NCBI GenBank assembly: GCA_966112615.1
Contig: CBHWDO010000013.1
Location: 1 to 64,000, forward strand
DNA from: Flavitalea sp966112615
GTDB lineage: Bacteria > Bacteroidota > Bacteroidia > Chitinophagales > Chitinophagaceae
Length of the DNA stretch: 64,000 nucleotides
Direction of reading: 5' to 3'
Under the pieces are notes generated by a model that was not told where the DNA came from, did not search any database, and was given only the letters and a program-made list of their open reading frames with translations. The position numbers and the translations under genes are program-made. Below are positions 51,049-59,899 of the stretch, in pieces; the first letter of the stretch is position 1, and every line of letters starts with the position of its first letter.

Positions 51049-54000
51049 ATGCATTATAGCCAAGAAGAATTGCTGTCTTTAAAAGATTTTTATCTTGATC
51101 ATTTGATGAATGATACGATCCCATTCTGGTTTCCCCGGTCATACGATGAAACCCATGGTGGATATCTATTTATGCGTGATGCTGATGGGTCTTTAATTGA
51201 CGATGATAAAGCTGTCTGGATCCAGGGCAGAGGGACATGGATGTTATCAACGATTTATAACACTATAGACAAGGATGATAAATGGCGGGAAGGAGCCAGG
51301 TTTGGATATGAATTTCTGAATAAATATTGTTTTGATACTGATGGACAGATGTTCTTTCATATGACACGTGATGGGCAGCCTTTGCGTAAGCGTCGTTATT
51401 TTTTTTCTGAAACATTTTATGTGATCGCTGCTGCAGCCTATTCAAAAGCTACCGGTTGCAAACATGCTGCTGAAAATGCCCGAAGGATATTTGGTGAATG
51501 TCTTGCTTATGCAAAAGGTGAGAAGAAGCTGGCACCTAAGTATACGGGGGTGAGACCTGCAAGAGGTATTGGCGTTCCTATGATCATGATGAATACTGCA
51601 CAACAACTTCGTGAGACCATTGGAGATGATCGTTGTGATGAGCATATTATGAACTGGATCAACGAGATCGAAAAATATTTTGTGAAGGATGATATCAGTT
51701 GTGTGATGGAGCAGGTGGCGATGGATGGATCCATTATTGATCATATCGACGGAAGAACACTGAACCCTGGACATGCCATTGAAGGTGCCTGGTTCATTCT
51801 TCATGAAGCAATGTATCGTAACAATGATCAAAGGTTAATAGATCTCGGCTGCAGAATGATCGATTATATGTGGGAACGTGGATGGGATAAGGAGTATGGC
51901 GGTATTCTTTATTTCCGTGATGTGTATGATAAGCCCGTGCAGGAATACTGGCAGGATATGAAATTCTGGTGGCCGCATAATGAAACTATCATTGCCACTT
52001 TACTTGCTTATATTATCACGGGAAATGAAAAGTATGCTAACTGGCACCGGATGGTACACCAATGGTCCTATGAACATTTTCATGATAAGGAAAACGGTGA
52101 GTGGTATGGATACCTGCACAGGGATGGAACAGTGGCCCAGACTGCAAAAGGAAATTTATACAAAGGTCCTTTTCATCTTCCAAGACAGGAATGGTATTGC
52201 TATAAGATCCTTGAAAAATTTCTCGATAAAAAGTCGTTCATGAAATACCGATTGCTGATTGCCTGTATGTTTTCCTGCCTGGCTGTTTTTGCCCAGTTGA
52301 AACTTCCTGTATTTGATCAGTCTGGGTTCTCTACATACTATCATCAACGTTATGAGCATTTTAAATTAATGCCCGTGCGTGATAAGGCTATCATTTTTGC
52401 AGGAAACAGTATTACAGATGGAGGTGAGTGGTCGGAAATGTTCAACGACAATAAAATATTAAATCGCGGTATCAGCGGTGATCATTCTGCAGGTCTGCTG
52501 AATCGCGCTGATGAGATCATTCAAAGGAAACCTGCAAAGATATTTGTACTCATAGGTGTGAATGATCTAGCAAGGAATATTTCGGTTGACAGTATTTACA
52601 GAAACATTTTGATGTTCACCCGGTACACTCAGGATAGATCACCTTCAACTAAATTATTTATTCAAAGTATACTTCCGGTAAACAAAAAGTTCGGACTTTT
52701 CAAAGGTCATACTTCAAAACAAAATGAGATCGCTCAGCTGAATGACCTGCTTTCTATAGCTGCATCTAAAGAAGGCTTTACTTTTGTCGATCTCTTCCCA
52801 TCTTTTGCCGATAAGGATGGAAATCTGCTGGAAGACCTTACCAATGATGGACTTCATCTGACCGGGGCAGGTTATAGTTTATGGAAGCATTTGATCTATC
52901 CATATGTATATGATCTTAATGTGCGTGCCTCGATTATTCCGCAGCCACAGCAAATAGAATACTTGCCTGGAAGATTTCCTTTATATGCATGCAGGAATAT
53001 AATTGCCGATGAGTTCTTCAAAAAGGAAGCACAGTATCTTTCATCATCCATAAAAGAAATGGGATGGGCAGTAACTGTAAATGATCGAGGCGTCCATAAA
53101 TTCCGGATTGAATTGAAGAAGATGGCCATGTCCAGTAATGGTTCTTACCAGGTTGATGTATCGGATAGCCTTGTTCTTCTTCAGGCAGCCGATGCAAAAG
53201 GAATTTTCTATGCTATTCAAACCCTTCTTCTGCTTGGGCGTGATGGAATAATGATCGACGCATGTAAGATCCTTGACAGGCCTGCATTTGCATGGAGAGG
53301 TTATATGGTGGATGTAGGCAGGAATTACCAGTCGATAAAATTATTGAAGCAGCAGATCGACCAGATGTCGCGGTACAAATTGAATGTATTGCAGTTTCAT
53401 GCCACTGAAGATATAGCCTGGCGTTTTGAAAGTTCATTATTTCCGCAATTGACTGCGCCGGACAATATGCTTAGGAATAAAGGCATGTATTATACCAAGG
53501 CAGAGATCCGTGAGTTGATTAAATATGCAAAGGACAGGCACATACTCTTCGTTCCGGAAATCGATATGCCTGGTCATAGTGCTGCTTTTAAAAGGGCGAT
53601 GAAAACCGATATGCAATCTGATACCGGCATAGCGATCATTAAAAAATTATTGAAGGAATTTTGTGATGATTATGATGTTCCATTCATTCATATTGGGGGC
53701 GATGAAGTAAAGATTATCAACAAGCAGTTCATGCCGGAGATCACTGCATACCTGCGATCATTAGGCAAAGAAGTAATAGGTTGGGAACCCGGTGCAAATT
53801 ATGATGACAAAACCATTCGGCAGTTGTGGATGGAGGATGGTGGAAGATCAACTTCTAATCAAAATTTGAAGTACATCGATTCAAGGCATCTTTATATCAA
53901 TCATATGGATCCGCTTGAAAGTGTGGTCACCATTTTCAACAGGGCAATAGGTAAGAAACAAAAAGGTGATGATGCTGCATTGGGTGGAACATTGTGTTTA

Positions 54001-54723
54001 TGGCACGACAGGGCTGTTGCAAAAGAAGAAGACATGATGTTGATGAATGCTGTCTATCCTTCCATGATAACTTTTGGAGAAAGAAGCTGGCGTGGTGGAG
54101 GAAAAGAAAAATGGATCGCTAATATCAGCGATGGAGATACCGCAGTATTTGAATTATTTGAACGAAGATTACTGGATCATAAGAAACAGTATTTCGAACA
54201 AATGGCATTTCCTTATCTGCGGCAATCAAATCTGAACTGGACATTAACTGGCCCTGGAAATAAAAAGATAATTGTAAAAGGAGGTACGATCGTTTTGAAG
54301 CATTGGTGGTATCCGTTGATTGAGGGTGCAGTAAAAGATCCAAAGGAAAACACCACATGGATTGCTGAAACCTCCATCTGGAGCGATGAGGATAGGTTGC
54401 ATCCATTCTGGATAGGGTTCAATAATATATCAAGATCACCGGCTACTGATTCTAATCCTGTGGGTGCCTGGGATCCGAAAGGGAGTGAAGTTTGGGTGAA
54501 TGATGTCAGGGTTGATCCACCTAACTGGATAAGAGGCGGGCAGGCTGGTCATCCTGAAATCCCGTTGACCGATGAGAAATATGAATCCAGGCCTCCTGCA
54601 ATGATCCAATTGAAAAAAGGTTGGAACAGGGTTCGTATCAAAGTCCCTGTTCAAACCTTTAAGGGAAAGGATTGGCAAAACCCGGTGAAATGGATGTTCA
54701 CTTTTGTGCCTGTCTCCAATTAA
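51049..54723 (+). CDS. N-acylglucosamine 2-epimerase joined to a secreted SGNH-GH20 protein (probable frameshift fusion)
   Basis: One open frame of 1224 residues covers two proteins that should be in different compartments. Residues 1-397 are a cytoplasmic AGE/RnBP epimerase (WIQGRGTWMLSTIYN, LNPGHAIEGAWFILHE, FWWPHNETIIATLL), which converts ManNAc to GlcNAc. At Met398 (ATG 52240) a complete signal peptide begins (MKYRLLIACMFSCLAVFAQ). An SGNH domain follows (FAGNSITDGGEWSE, NDGLHLTGAGY), then a GH20 beta-hexosaminidase with catalytic Asp885-Glu886 in HIGGDEV. Deleting one A from the five-A run at 52228-52232 would end the epimerase at TGA 52241-52243, overlapping ATG 52240 as ATGA, exactly like other junctions in this operon. 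Two separate genes (51049-52243 and 52240-54723) are therefore the likely natural state. Confidence 0.85.
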   Translation: MHYSQEELLSLKDFYLDHLMNDTIPFWFPRSYDETHGGYLFMRDADGSLIDDDKAVWIQGRGTWMLSTIYNTIDKDDKWREGARFGYEFLNKYCFDTDGQMFFHMTRDGQPLRKRRYFFSETFYVIAAAAYSKATGCKHAAENARRIFGECLAYAKGEKKLAPKYTGVRPARGIGVPMIMMNTAQQLRETIGDDRCDEHIMNWINEIEKYFVKDDISCVMEQVAMDGSIIDHIDGRTLNPGHAIEGAWFILHEAMYRNNDQRLIDLGCRMIDYMWERGWDKEYGGILYFRDVYDKPVQEYWQDMKFWWPHNETIIATLLAYIITGNEKYANWHRMVHQWSYEHFHDKENGEWYGYLHRDGTVAQTAKGNLYKGPFHLPRQEWYCYKILEKFLDKKSFMKYRLLIACMFSCLAVFAQLKLPVFDQSGFSTYYHQRYEHFKLMPVRDKAIIFAGNSITDGGEWSEMFNDNKILNRGISGDHSAGLLNRADEIIQRKPAKIFVLIGVNDLARNISVDSIYRNILMFTRYTQDRSPSTKLFIQSILPVNKKFGLFKGHTSKQNEIAQLNDLLSIAASKEGFTFVDLFPSFADKDGNLLEDLTNDGLHLTGAGYSLWKHLIYPYVYDLNVRASIIPQPQQIEYLPGRFPLYACRNIIADEFFKKEAQYLSSSIKEMGWAVTVNDRGVHKFRIELKKMAMSSNGSYQVDVSDSLVLLQAADAKGIFYAIQTLLLLGRDGIMIDACKILDRPAFAWRGYMVDVGRNYQSIKLLKQQIDQMSRYKLNVLQFHATEDIAWRFESSLFPQLTAPDNMLRNKGMYYTKAEIRELIKYAKDRHILFVPEIDMPGHSAAFKRAMKTDMQSDTGIAIIKKLLKEFCDDYDVPFIHIGGDEVKIINKQFMPEITAYLRSLGKEVIGWEPGANYDDKTIRQLWMEDGGRSTSNQNLKYIDSRHLYINHMDPLESVVTIFNRAIGKKQKGDDAALGGTLCLWHDRAVAKEEDMMLMNAVYPSMITFGERSWRGGGKEKWIANISDGDTAVFELFERRLLDHKKQYFEQMAFPYLRQSNLNWTLTGPGNKKIIVKGGTIVLKHWWYPLIEGAVKDPKENTTWIAETSIWSDEDRLHPFWIGFNNISRSPATDSNPVGAWDPKGSEVWVNDVRVDPPNWIRGGQAGHPEIPLTDEKYESRPPAMIQLKKGWNRVRIKVPVQTFKGKDWQNPVKWMFTFVPVSN

Positions 54724-55490
54724 TTTTTATCAAGAAAAAATTCAAAGCTATCGCCTCTTAACCCGATCCGCATGGCTTCCAGTGCGATCACTTCATAAGG
54801 GTTGATGTTTGCAATGTTTGCATTGCAACCCAGTAGTTTGATGAAATACAATTGCTGGTTTTTGTCTGGTGCTTCCCAGATGATCTTTTCCTGCGGAATT
54901 TTTGTAAGGATCTCGGCAACCAGTCCTTCGCGAACTTCCCCTGAATCACGGTACAGTCCCACGTTTCCTGCTTCCTTTGCTTCTGCAACCACATATTCTG
55001 CTCCTGCATCCAATTCTGCCTGCATTAATTGAATCCACTTGTACGGTGGAGTGATGTTCACACGATCCTGGTCTTTGGAACCTATTTCACTGATTACTTT
55101 TGTGAAAGAAGAGAAATGCCTGATGTAATCGCATTTTTCTTCATGAGAGATATTGATATTACCATCGGAGATCTCAACATGTGTGATACCAAGGTCTTTC
55201 ACCAATCGCTCATAATCCTGGACCTGTTTCCTGATCTCGTATGCTTCAAATAATAATCCACCAAAATAAACAGGGACATTGTGTTTCTTGAAGAGTTCTA
55301 TTTTTTGCTGAAGATTTGGAGTGAATAAGGCAGTGCCGAAAGCCAGTTTTACCCGGTCAATATAAGGACCGGATACAGAAAGAATATTTTCACATTCAGA
55401 AAGGCTAAGTCCTTTGTCACTAACAACTGTCAATCCGAAACTTCTTGGCTGAGGTGTACGTTCCGGAATCTGGGATAATGGAAAATTCAT
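54720..55490 (-). CDS. Phosphosulfolactate synthase (ComA) family protein
   Basis: A 256-residue TIM-barrel protein of the ComA family. Landmarks include FGLTVVSDKGLSLSECENIL, DRVKLAFGTALF, VPVYFGGLLFEAYEI, HVEISDGNINISHEEKCDYI and ITPPYKWIQLMQAELDAGAEYVVAEAKEAG. In methanogens ComA adds sulfite to phosphoenolpyruvate to start coenzyme M synthesis. Bacteroidota do not make coenzyme M, so here it may feed another sulfonate (for example a cysteate or sulfolactate branch) or catalyse a related reaction. It is downstream of a TlpA thioredoxin gene (2-nt window between them) and convergent with the GH20 gene, sharing 4 nt of stop codons. Confidence 0.85.
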   Translation of the reverse strand: MNFPLSQIPERTPQPRSFGLTVVSDKGLSLSECENILSVSGPYIDRVKLAFGTALFTPNLQQKIELFKKHNVPVYFGGLLFEAYEIRKQVQDYERLVKDLGITHVEISDGNINISHEEKCDYIRHFSSFTKVISEIGSKDQDRVNITPPYKWIQLMQAELDAGAEYVVAEAKEAGNVGLYRDSGEVREGLVAEILTKIPQEKIIWEAPDKNQQLYFIKLLGCNANIANINPYEVIALEAMRIGLRGDSFEFFLDKN

Positions 55491-55495
55491 GTTGC

Positions 55496-56053
55496 TTATT
55501 TTTTTGCCAGTTCTCTCAATTGTTTCATGAAATCATCATTATTGAAATTTCCGATTCCTTCATGTTGATAAACAATTTTTCCTTCTTTATCGAGAACCAC
55601 GGTAGTGGGTAATGTGCCTGAATAAATTTCTTCCGGGATCATACCATTCGCTGTATAGAATGGCATTGAATATTTTTTTTCAGCGAGGAAGTCAAGGGCC
55701 TTCTGCCTGTTTTCATCCTCATTCATGAAAAGAAAAACAATTCCGGGATCATTCTTCAATTCATCATATAGTTTTTGGAGTGAAGGCATTTCTGCCCTGC
55801 ATGGTGGGCACCAGGTTGCCCAGAAATTTATAAATACAACCTTCCCTTTAAGATCATTGCTGGAGATATCTTTTCCATACATGTCTTTAAAGGCAAAGGG
55901 TTTTGCAGGCTGTTTCAGAGTCTCTTTGGAGTCGATCTTTTTATTAAATAATCCGGTAGAAAGCACCTGTTGCAGAATCCACGACCTGGTTGGGGTATAG
56001 AGGAAAACAAATATAAGCGCACCATAAAACAGGATATTGCCAATGCGTTTCAT
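55496..56053 (-). CDS. TlpA-family thioredoxin-like protein
   Basis: A membrane-anchored periplasmic thiol oxidoreductase of about 185 residues. The start at 56051-56053 gives an N-terminal anchor (MKRIGNILFYGALIFVFLYT), then FAFKDMYGKDISSNDLKGKVV and the active site ATWCPPCRAEM (Cys82, Cys85). YSGTLPTTVVLDKEGKIVY is the cis-Pro region. Longer frames starting at 56155 would put an improbable leader before the anchor and cross the promoter. It lies 5 nt ahead of the ComA-like gene. Reduction of periplasmic disulfides is the general role. Confidence 0.88.
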   Translation of the reverse strand: MKRIGNILFYGALIFVFLYTPTRSWILQQVLSTGLFNKKIDSKETLKQPAKPFAFKDMYGKDISSNDLKGKVVFINFWATWCPPCRAEMPSLQKLYDELKNDPGIVFLFMNEDENRQKALDFLAEKKYSMPFYTANGMIPEEIYSGTLPTTVVLDKEGKIVYQHEGIGNFNNDDFMKQLRELAKK

Positions 56054-56058
56054 GCCGG

Positions 56059-56066
56059 CAAAGATA
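56059..56066 (-). promoter_or_regulatory. -7 element of the TlpA gene
   Basis: TATCTTTG on the minus strand, a perfect TAnnTTTG, ends 5 nt before the ATG at 56053. Transcription would start at or next to the start codon, so the mRNA is probably leaderless. This supports the short form of the protein. Confidence 0.5.
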
Positions 56067-56176
56067 CCCCACCCGAAAGGGATAAATGCTAAACATTTGT
56101 TAACGGCTGATTTTTTACCCAACGGTTTTTTCATCACTAAGGGTACTACTTCCATAAAACATAAAAAACCTTAATT

Positions 56177-57733
56177 ATGAGAAATGTAGTACATCAGTTC
56201 AGTATCGCCCTCCTGGCCCTGCTGGTAATTGTAACCGGATGTAAAAAAGATGATGTGATCCAGAAACCAGGCGGCGGTGGTCATCCGGGTAATGGACAAA
56301 CAACCAACGCTTTTAAAATAGTGGTGGATAGCCTGCCTGGTGAAATCATGCCTATTTATGGACTTCATGCTATGTTTTCGATCGTCAATGATCAAAACCA
56401 GGAAGTATTGGTAGACCGCAAGATGGCCCTGAATTATGCGGGTAAATATGCTACCGATACCCTGAAACTTGATCCAAAAACCTATAGAATAACCAAGCTG
56501 TGGATCAGGGATGATAATAATAAAACCCTTTTTGCCGCACCACTGGTGAATTCAGCAAAAGCTGCAGAGGTGGAGAATCCTCTTCCTTTTTCTTTCCTGC
56601 TGCCAAAACCAACTGTTAGTAATATTTCGGTACAGGTAGCAAAGGTAAATGCTTCGGATAAGCCTGAACATTTTGGATATACCGAAGGGTCATTCAATAA
56701 TGATGGTCAGGGAGGAGAAACCCCGGTTTCTTTTGTAAAGATCAAAATTCAGCCAAAGATCAGGATCGGGGAAGTGGTTTACGATAGCATTCCTGTAGCT
56801 ATTCATATCCGCACCACCGACAGAAAGGGTGAAACTACTCTGAAGGTCGTAAACCTGAAAGCGGGTATTAATGAAATCAGTTTGGATAGAACTGCCCAGT
56901 CGTACCGCATCATTCTTTCCAAATGGGGAACCATGGATGAGCTGGTGTTGAACCCGGCAGATGTGCAGGAAGGAACCGTTTATATTTTAGGAGGTCACAG
57001 GGAAGCAAAACTGCTCCAGTCGGAGTTGATCTTCAAGCTTGAAAATGGCCAGTACAAGCCATTTCGTAAGCAATCCTATTTTTATAATGCTGGTAAACTT
57101 TCAGAGATAAAGTATTTTGGAAAGAAGGCAGATAATACCAGTTTTCTTGAAATGAACGACAAATTTCAGTACAATGGCATCCAGAAAGTGTCATCAATCA
57201 AGAGGTTCAATGAGTTTAATAATCTGAGTGCTACCTACGAATTTACTTATGACCAGGGCGGTAGGATCTCGGGTACAAAGGAGATCAATAATGATCAAAC
57301 CATTACCGGTGTGGTGAATTATGCGGCTGGTAGCGGAATTGACGGAGTGGATGGAGATTACAATATTCATGTTCGGTATACTTTAAGCCTGAGTGGACAT
57401 ACCATTGATTATAACCAGGTTTTTAAAGGAGGCAACAGGATCTGGGATAACTCAGTAACTTCTAATCAAACCAGGGAAACCGGATCTTATCAATATGATG
57501 TAAGCATCAATCCATATATCCATATGAACTGGCCTGATGTATTTCTGTCGAGGAGTTCAAAGCATAACATGGTTTTGTCGGGCAAGGAATTCTATGGAAG
57601 TTATTCCACCGCAGTGCCTGCAAAGTTTGAATACAGTTATGATACAGATGGATATCCAACCCAGGTGATAACTACTTATGTGAATGCATTTGGAATATTT
57701 CTTTATAAGACAAAGACCGTTTATAATTATTAG
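56177..57733 (+). CDS. Predicted lipoprotein with YD-like C-terminal repeats
   Basis: A 518-residue protein of unknown function. The signal peptide ends LLVIVTGCKKDDVIQKPGG with a lipobox Cys near residue 22 and a Gly/Pro linker. Residues 45-270 look like beta-sandwich domains (LDPKTYRITKLWIRDDNNKT, VRIHIRTTDRK-type strands). From about 290 on there are YD-type strand repeats (FRKQSYFYNAGKLSEIKYFG, ATYEFTYDQGGRISGTKEIN, FEYSYDTDGYPTQVITTYVN). This layout matches the lipoprotein at 9280-10791. Probably a surface protein, divergent from the TlpA gene. Confidence 0.75.
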   Translation: MRNVVHQFSIALLALLVIVTGCKKDDVIQKPGGGGHPGNGQTTNAFKIVVDSLPGEIMPIYGLHAMFSIVNDQNQEVLVDRKMALNYAGKYATDTLKLDPKTYRITKLWIRDDNNKTLFAAPLVNSAKAAEVENPLPFSFLLPKPTVSNISVQVAKVNASDKPEHFGYTEGSFNNDGQGGETPVSFVKIKIQPKIRIGEVVYDSIPVAIHIRTTDRKGETTLKVVNLKAGINEISLDRTAQSYRIILSKWGTMDELVLNPADVQEGTVYILGGHREAKLLQSELIFKLENGQYKPFRKQSYFYNAGKLSEIKYFGKKADNTSFLEMNDKFQYNGIQKVSSIKRFNEFNNLSATYEFTYDQGGRISGTKEINNDQTITGVVNYAAGSGIDGVDGDYNIHVRYTLSLSGHTIDYNQVFKGGNRIWDNSVTSNQTRETGSYQYDVSINPYIHMNWPDVFLSRSSKHNMVLSGKEFYGSYSTAVPAKFEYSYDTDGYPTQVITTYVNAFGIFLYKTKTVYNY

Positions 57734-57763
57734 GCAATTTTGAAAGGTTTAGAATTTTAATTT

Positions 57764-57895
57764 GAAATCGGAAATCGGTAATCGGAAATCGGAAATGGGC
57801 AGAACGCCGGGTGTAACACCCAACGTTCAGCCCCTTCGCTTCGCTCGGTTCTGCCCGGTTTTCTTCCCGATTCCCGATTATCGATTTCCCATTTA
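57764..57895. repeat. Intergenic element: heptamers flanking nested hairpins
   Basis: Five head-to-tail GAAATCG-like heptamers (57764-57798) are answered on the right by CGATT-containing words in inverse orientation (57868-57895). Between them GGGCAGAAC (57797-57805) and GTTCTGCCC (57848-57856) form a perfect 9-bp stem enclosing smaller palindromes such as GGGTGT-A-ACACCC. The whole 130 nt can fold into one branched structure. It fills the gap between two lipoprotein genes and resembles the block at 10793-10990 in design. Confidence 0.65.
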
Positions 57896-57905
57896 ATAGC
57901 AAAAC

Positions 57906-58754
57906 ATGAAGTACCTCATCCCCATACTCCTCTTCCTCACCAGTTGCACCGCAGCAAAGGTTTCAGTTCCTACAAGGTTTAGCAGCCAGTCTACCAAGTA
58001 CCCGGTAAAGGGTTTGAACGGCTGGATGATCAACCAGAAACTTGATTTTGGCAATTATTCAACCTCGAAAATCAAAAGAGGCTGGGATTTTAAATCATCC
58101 GTTAGTTGGTCAAGGTTCAATCTTCGCCCTGATGAAATGGTGTTGCGCGTGTACGATGTGAGCACTGATAATAATATCAACACACAAAAAAATAAATACC
58201 AGTATACCATTGAAGATGGTAAACTCATGACAGAGATCTTTGCCACCGAAAAATTCAGGGAAAAGCAACTGGTTTATAAAAGTAATAATCCATGGATCGG
58301 CAGTGCATCCAAAACTAAAAGTTATGAGTATGCTTTCACTGCGGCCATTCTTCCTATCAACCTGAAATCAAAAGATCCATGGTCGCTGGTAATGATCAAT
58401 AGCTATGATGTAAAAAAAGATACTGCAAGAAGATTATTTGATCGACCTTTTGTGGAAGAAGAAGGTTATGCTACCAATGGAAAAGAGAATATTGCTATCA
58501 GGTCTTTGTTCATTGATAAAGTGAAAACAAAATCAGGTAAGGAAACCAAAGTGTTTGGTGGTAAAATGCTTACCGGTTATGAGCTTAGATGGGATGATGG
58601 TGTGGTAGGGATTATTGATATCCTTGATAATGCAGTCTGGATCTATAATGACTTAGAAGCAGAAGATAAAATGATACTTTCATCCATAGCTTCCGCCATC
58701 ATGTTGAAGCGTATGCAGGATGTTCAGAAAGATAAAGATGTATTCGACGAATAA
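57906..58754 (+). CDS. Hypothetical lipoprotein heading a sigma-factor operon
   Basis: A 282-residue protein of unknown function. The short signal peptide MKYLIPILLFLTSCTAAKVS has a lipobox Cys at about residue 15. The rest is mixed alpha/beta with no recognised motif. Repeated basic/aromatic strands such as YPVKGLNGWMINQKLDFGNY and KTKSYEYAFTAAILPINLKS suggest a beta-rich envelope protein. Its stop TAA is followed without any gap by the GTG start of the sigma factor, so the two are co-translated. Confidence 0.7.
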   Translation: MKYLIPILLFLTSCTAAKVSVPTRFSSQSTKYPVKGLNGWMINQKLDFGNYSTSKIKRGWDFKSSVSWSRFNLRPDEMVLRVYDVSTDNNINTQKNKYQYTIEDGKLMTEIFATEKFREKQLVYKSNNPWIGSASKTKSYEYAFTAAILPINLKSKDPWSLVMINSYDVKKDTARRLFDRPFVEEEGYATNGKENIAIRSLFIDKVKTKSGKETKVFGGKMLTGYELRWDDGVVGIIDILDNAVWIYNDLEAEDKMILSSIASAIMLKRMQDVQKDKDVFDE

Positions 58755-59300
58755 GTGCAGTTAGTAGACAACGATATCGACATTTTGTTGGAAGGCTGTA
58801 TAGCCAATCAACGCAAGGCGCAGGAAGGAATGTACCGACAGTTCTATGGCTTTGCTATGTCCATCGCACTACGCTATTCAAGAGATGAACATGATGCTGC
58901 GGATATTCTTAGCAATGCATTCGTAAAGATCTTCAAGAGCATTAAAACATTTGATTCCTCAAAGGGTAATTTGCATGGCTGGATCAAGAGGATCGTGATC
59001 AATGAAGGACTGGATCATGTGAAGAGCCGGCAAAGATTCAGTGAACATGTGGAGGTTGAAACAGTGGAAGAGCCGCAGATCAATAATGGCGTGCTCGAAC
59101 AGATGGGTGCTGAAGAGATCATGGAGCTGATCCAGAAACTTCCACCCGCAACGCACGCAGTTTTTGTCATGTATGTGGTGGAAGGCTACAATCACCGTGA
59201 AATAGGCGATAAGCTGAACATCAGCGAAGGAACCTCCAAGTGGCATTTAAGCGAAGCAAGAAAAACGCTTCAACAACAATTACAACATTTACATAATTAA
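58755..59300 (+). CDS. ECF-type RNA polymerase sigma factor
   Basis: A 181-residue sigma-70 family factor of the ECF group. Region 2 is seen in FAMSIALRYSRDEHDAADILSNAFVKIF with the following KGNLHGWIKRIVINEGLDHV. Region 4 is LQKLPPATHAVFVMYVVEGY, HREIGDKLNISEGTSKWHLS and ARKTLQQ, with its helix-turn-helix. It starts with GTG directly after the lipoprotein stop. Its TAA overlaps the ATG of the next, membrane-anchored protein, the usual arrangement for a sigma/anti-sigma pair. Confidence 0.92.
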   Translation: MQLVDNDIDILLEGCIANQRKAQEGMYRQFYGFAMSIALRYSRDEHDAADILSNAFVKIFKSIKTFDSSKGNLHGWIKRIVINEGLDHVKSRQRFSEHVEVETVEEPQINNGVLEQMGAEEIMELIQKLPPATHAVFVMYVVEGYNHREIGDKLNISEGTSKWHLSEARKTLQQQLQHLHN

Positions 59301-59899
59301 TGAACCCATTACAGGCATATGAACTGACCATCAAAGGTAAGCTGGAAGCGATTCCATTACCTGATATGGAAGACGCTATCTGGGCGAGGATCTCCGCTCG
59401 CCTCGATACGGATATGCCTACTGACGATGATAATGGTGGAGGTCCTGCAAGTGGTATTCCTCCACGCACCTGGATTGGCGGAGGAGCATTGCTGGTATTC
59501 CTGATCAGTCTTATCAGCATATTTTATAACAGGTCATCCAAAGAAGATTCACCATCTTTAATTCCATCTACCTCAAATGAAAATCCGGCAGTTACCATAG
59601 AATCGAATGATGTTTCTCCTCCTGGTAATGCTGCAGAGCAGAATGTTGTGAGGCCACAGGTTATCCAAGAAGATCAGTCCACAGAAGTTGCAATACCTCA
59701 ATCACTGCCTCTTCCTACAGCACCTGATATAGGACTGAGGGATTCAGCCGCAGAAGATTTTGCTGCGCCAATTATTTCTCCACCAGTTAATCCTCCGCCG
59801 CTCGCGAAGGATTCTGTTGTTCCAGGTAAGAAACCGAGAGGCGTTAAAGGCATCACTGATAATGATTATAAGATCGTTCCAAAAAAAGATAGTAATTGA
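59300..59899 (+). CDS. Single-pass membrane protein, putative anti-sigma factor
   Basis: A 199-residue protein: N-terminal cytoplasmic part of about 55 residues (KGKLEAIPLPDMEDAIWARI), one membrane helix (about 58-76, GGGALLVFLISLISIFYN) and a Pro/Ser/Glu-rich extracytoplasmic tail. The W-x-R helix DMEDAIWARISARL is where anti-sigma factors contact their sigma. Gene coupling to the ECF factor (TAATG overlap) supports this role, but there is no zinc-binding anti-sigma motif. Its TGA overlaps the next ATG by one base. Confidence 0.6.
   Translation: MNPLQAYELTIKGKLEAIPLPDMEDAIWARISARLDTDMPTDDDNGGGPASGIPPRTWIGGGALLVFLISLISIFYNRSSKEDSPSLIPSTSNENPAVTIESNDVSPPGNAAEQNVVRPQVIQEDQSTEVAIPQSLPLPTAPDIGLRDSAAEDFAAPIISPPVNPPPLAKDSVVPGKKPRGVKGITDNDYKIVPKKDSN

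Noticed and set aside
57764..57798. Regular GAAATCG units considered as a CRISPR array
   Set aside because: The units are seven bases long and directly adjoining, with no spacers and no cas genes.
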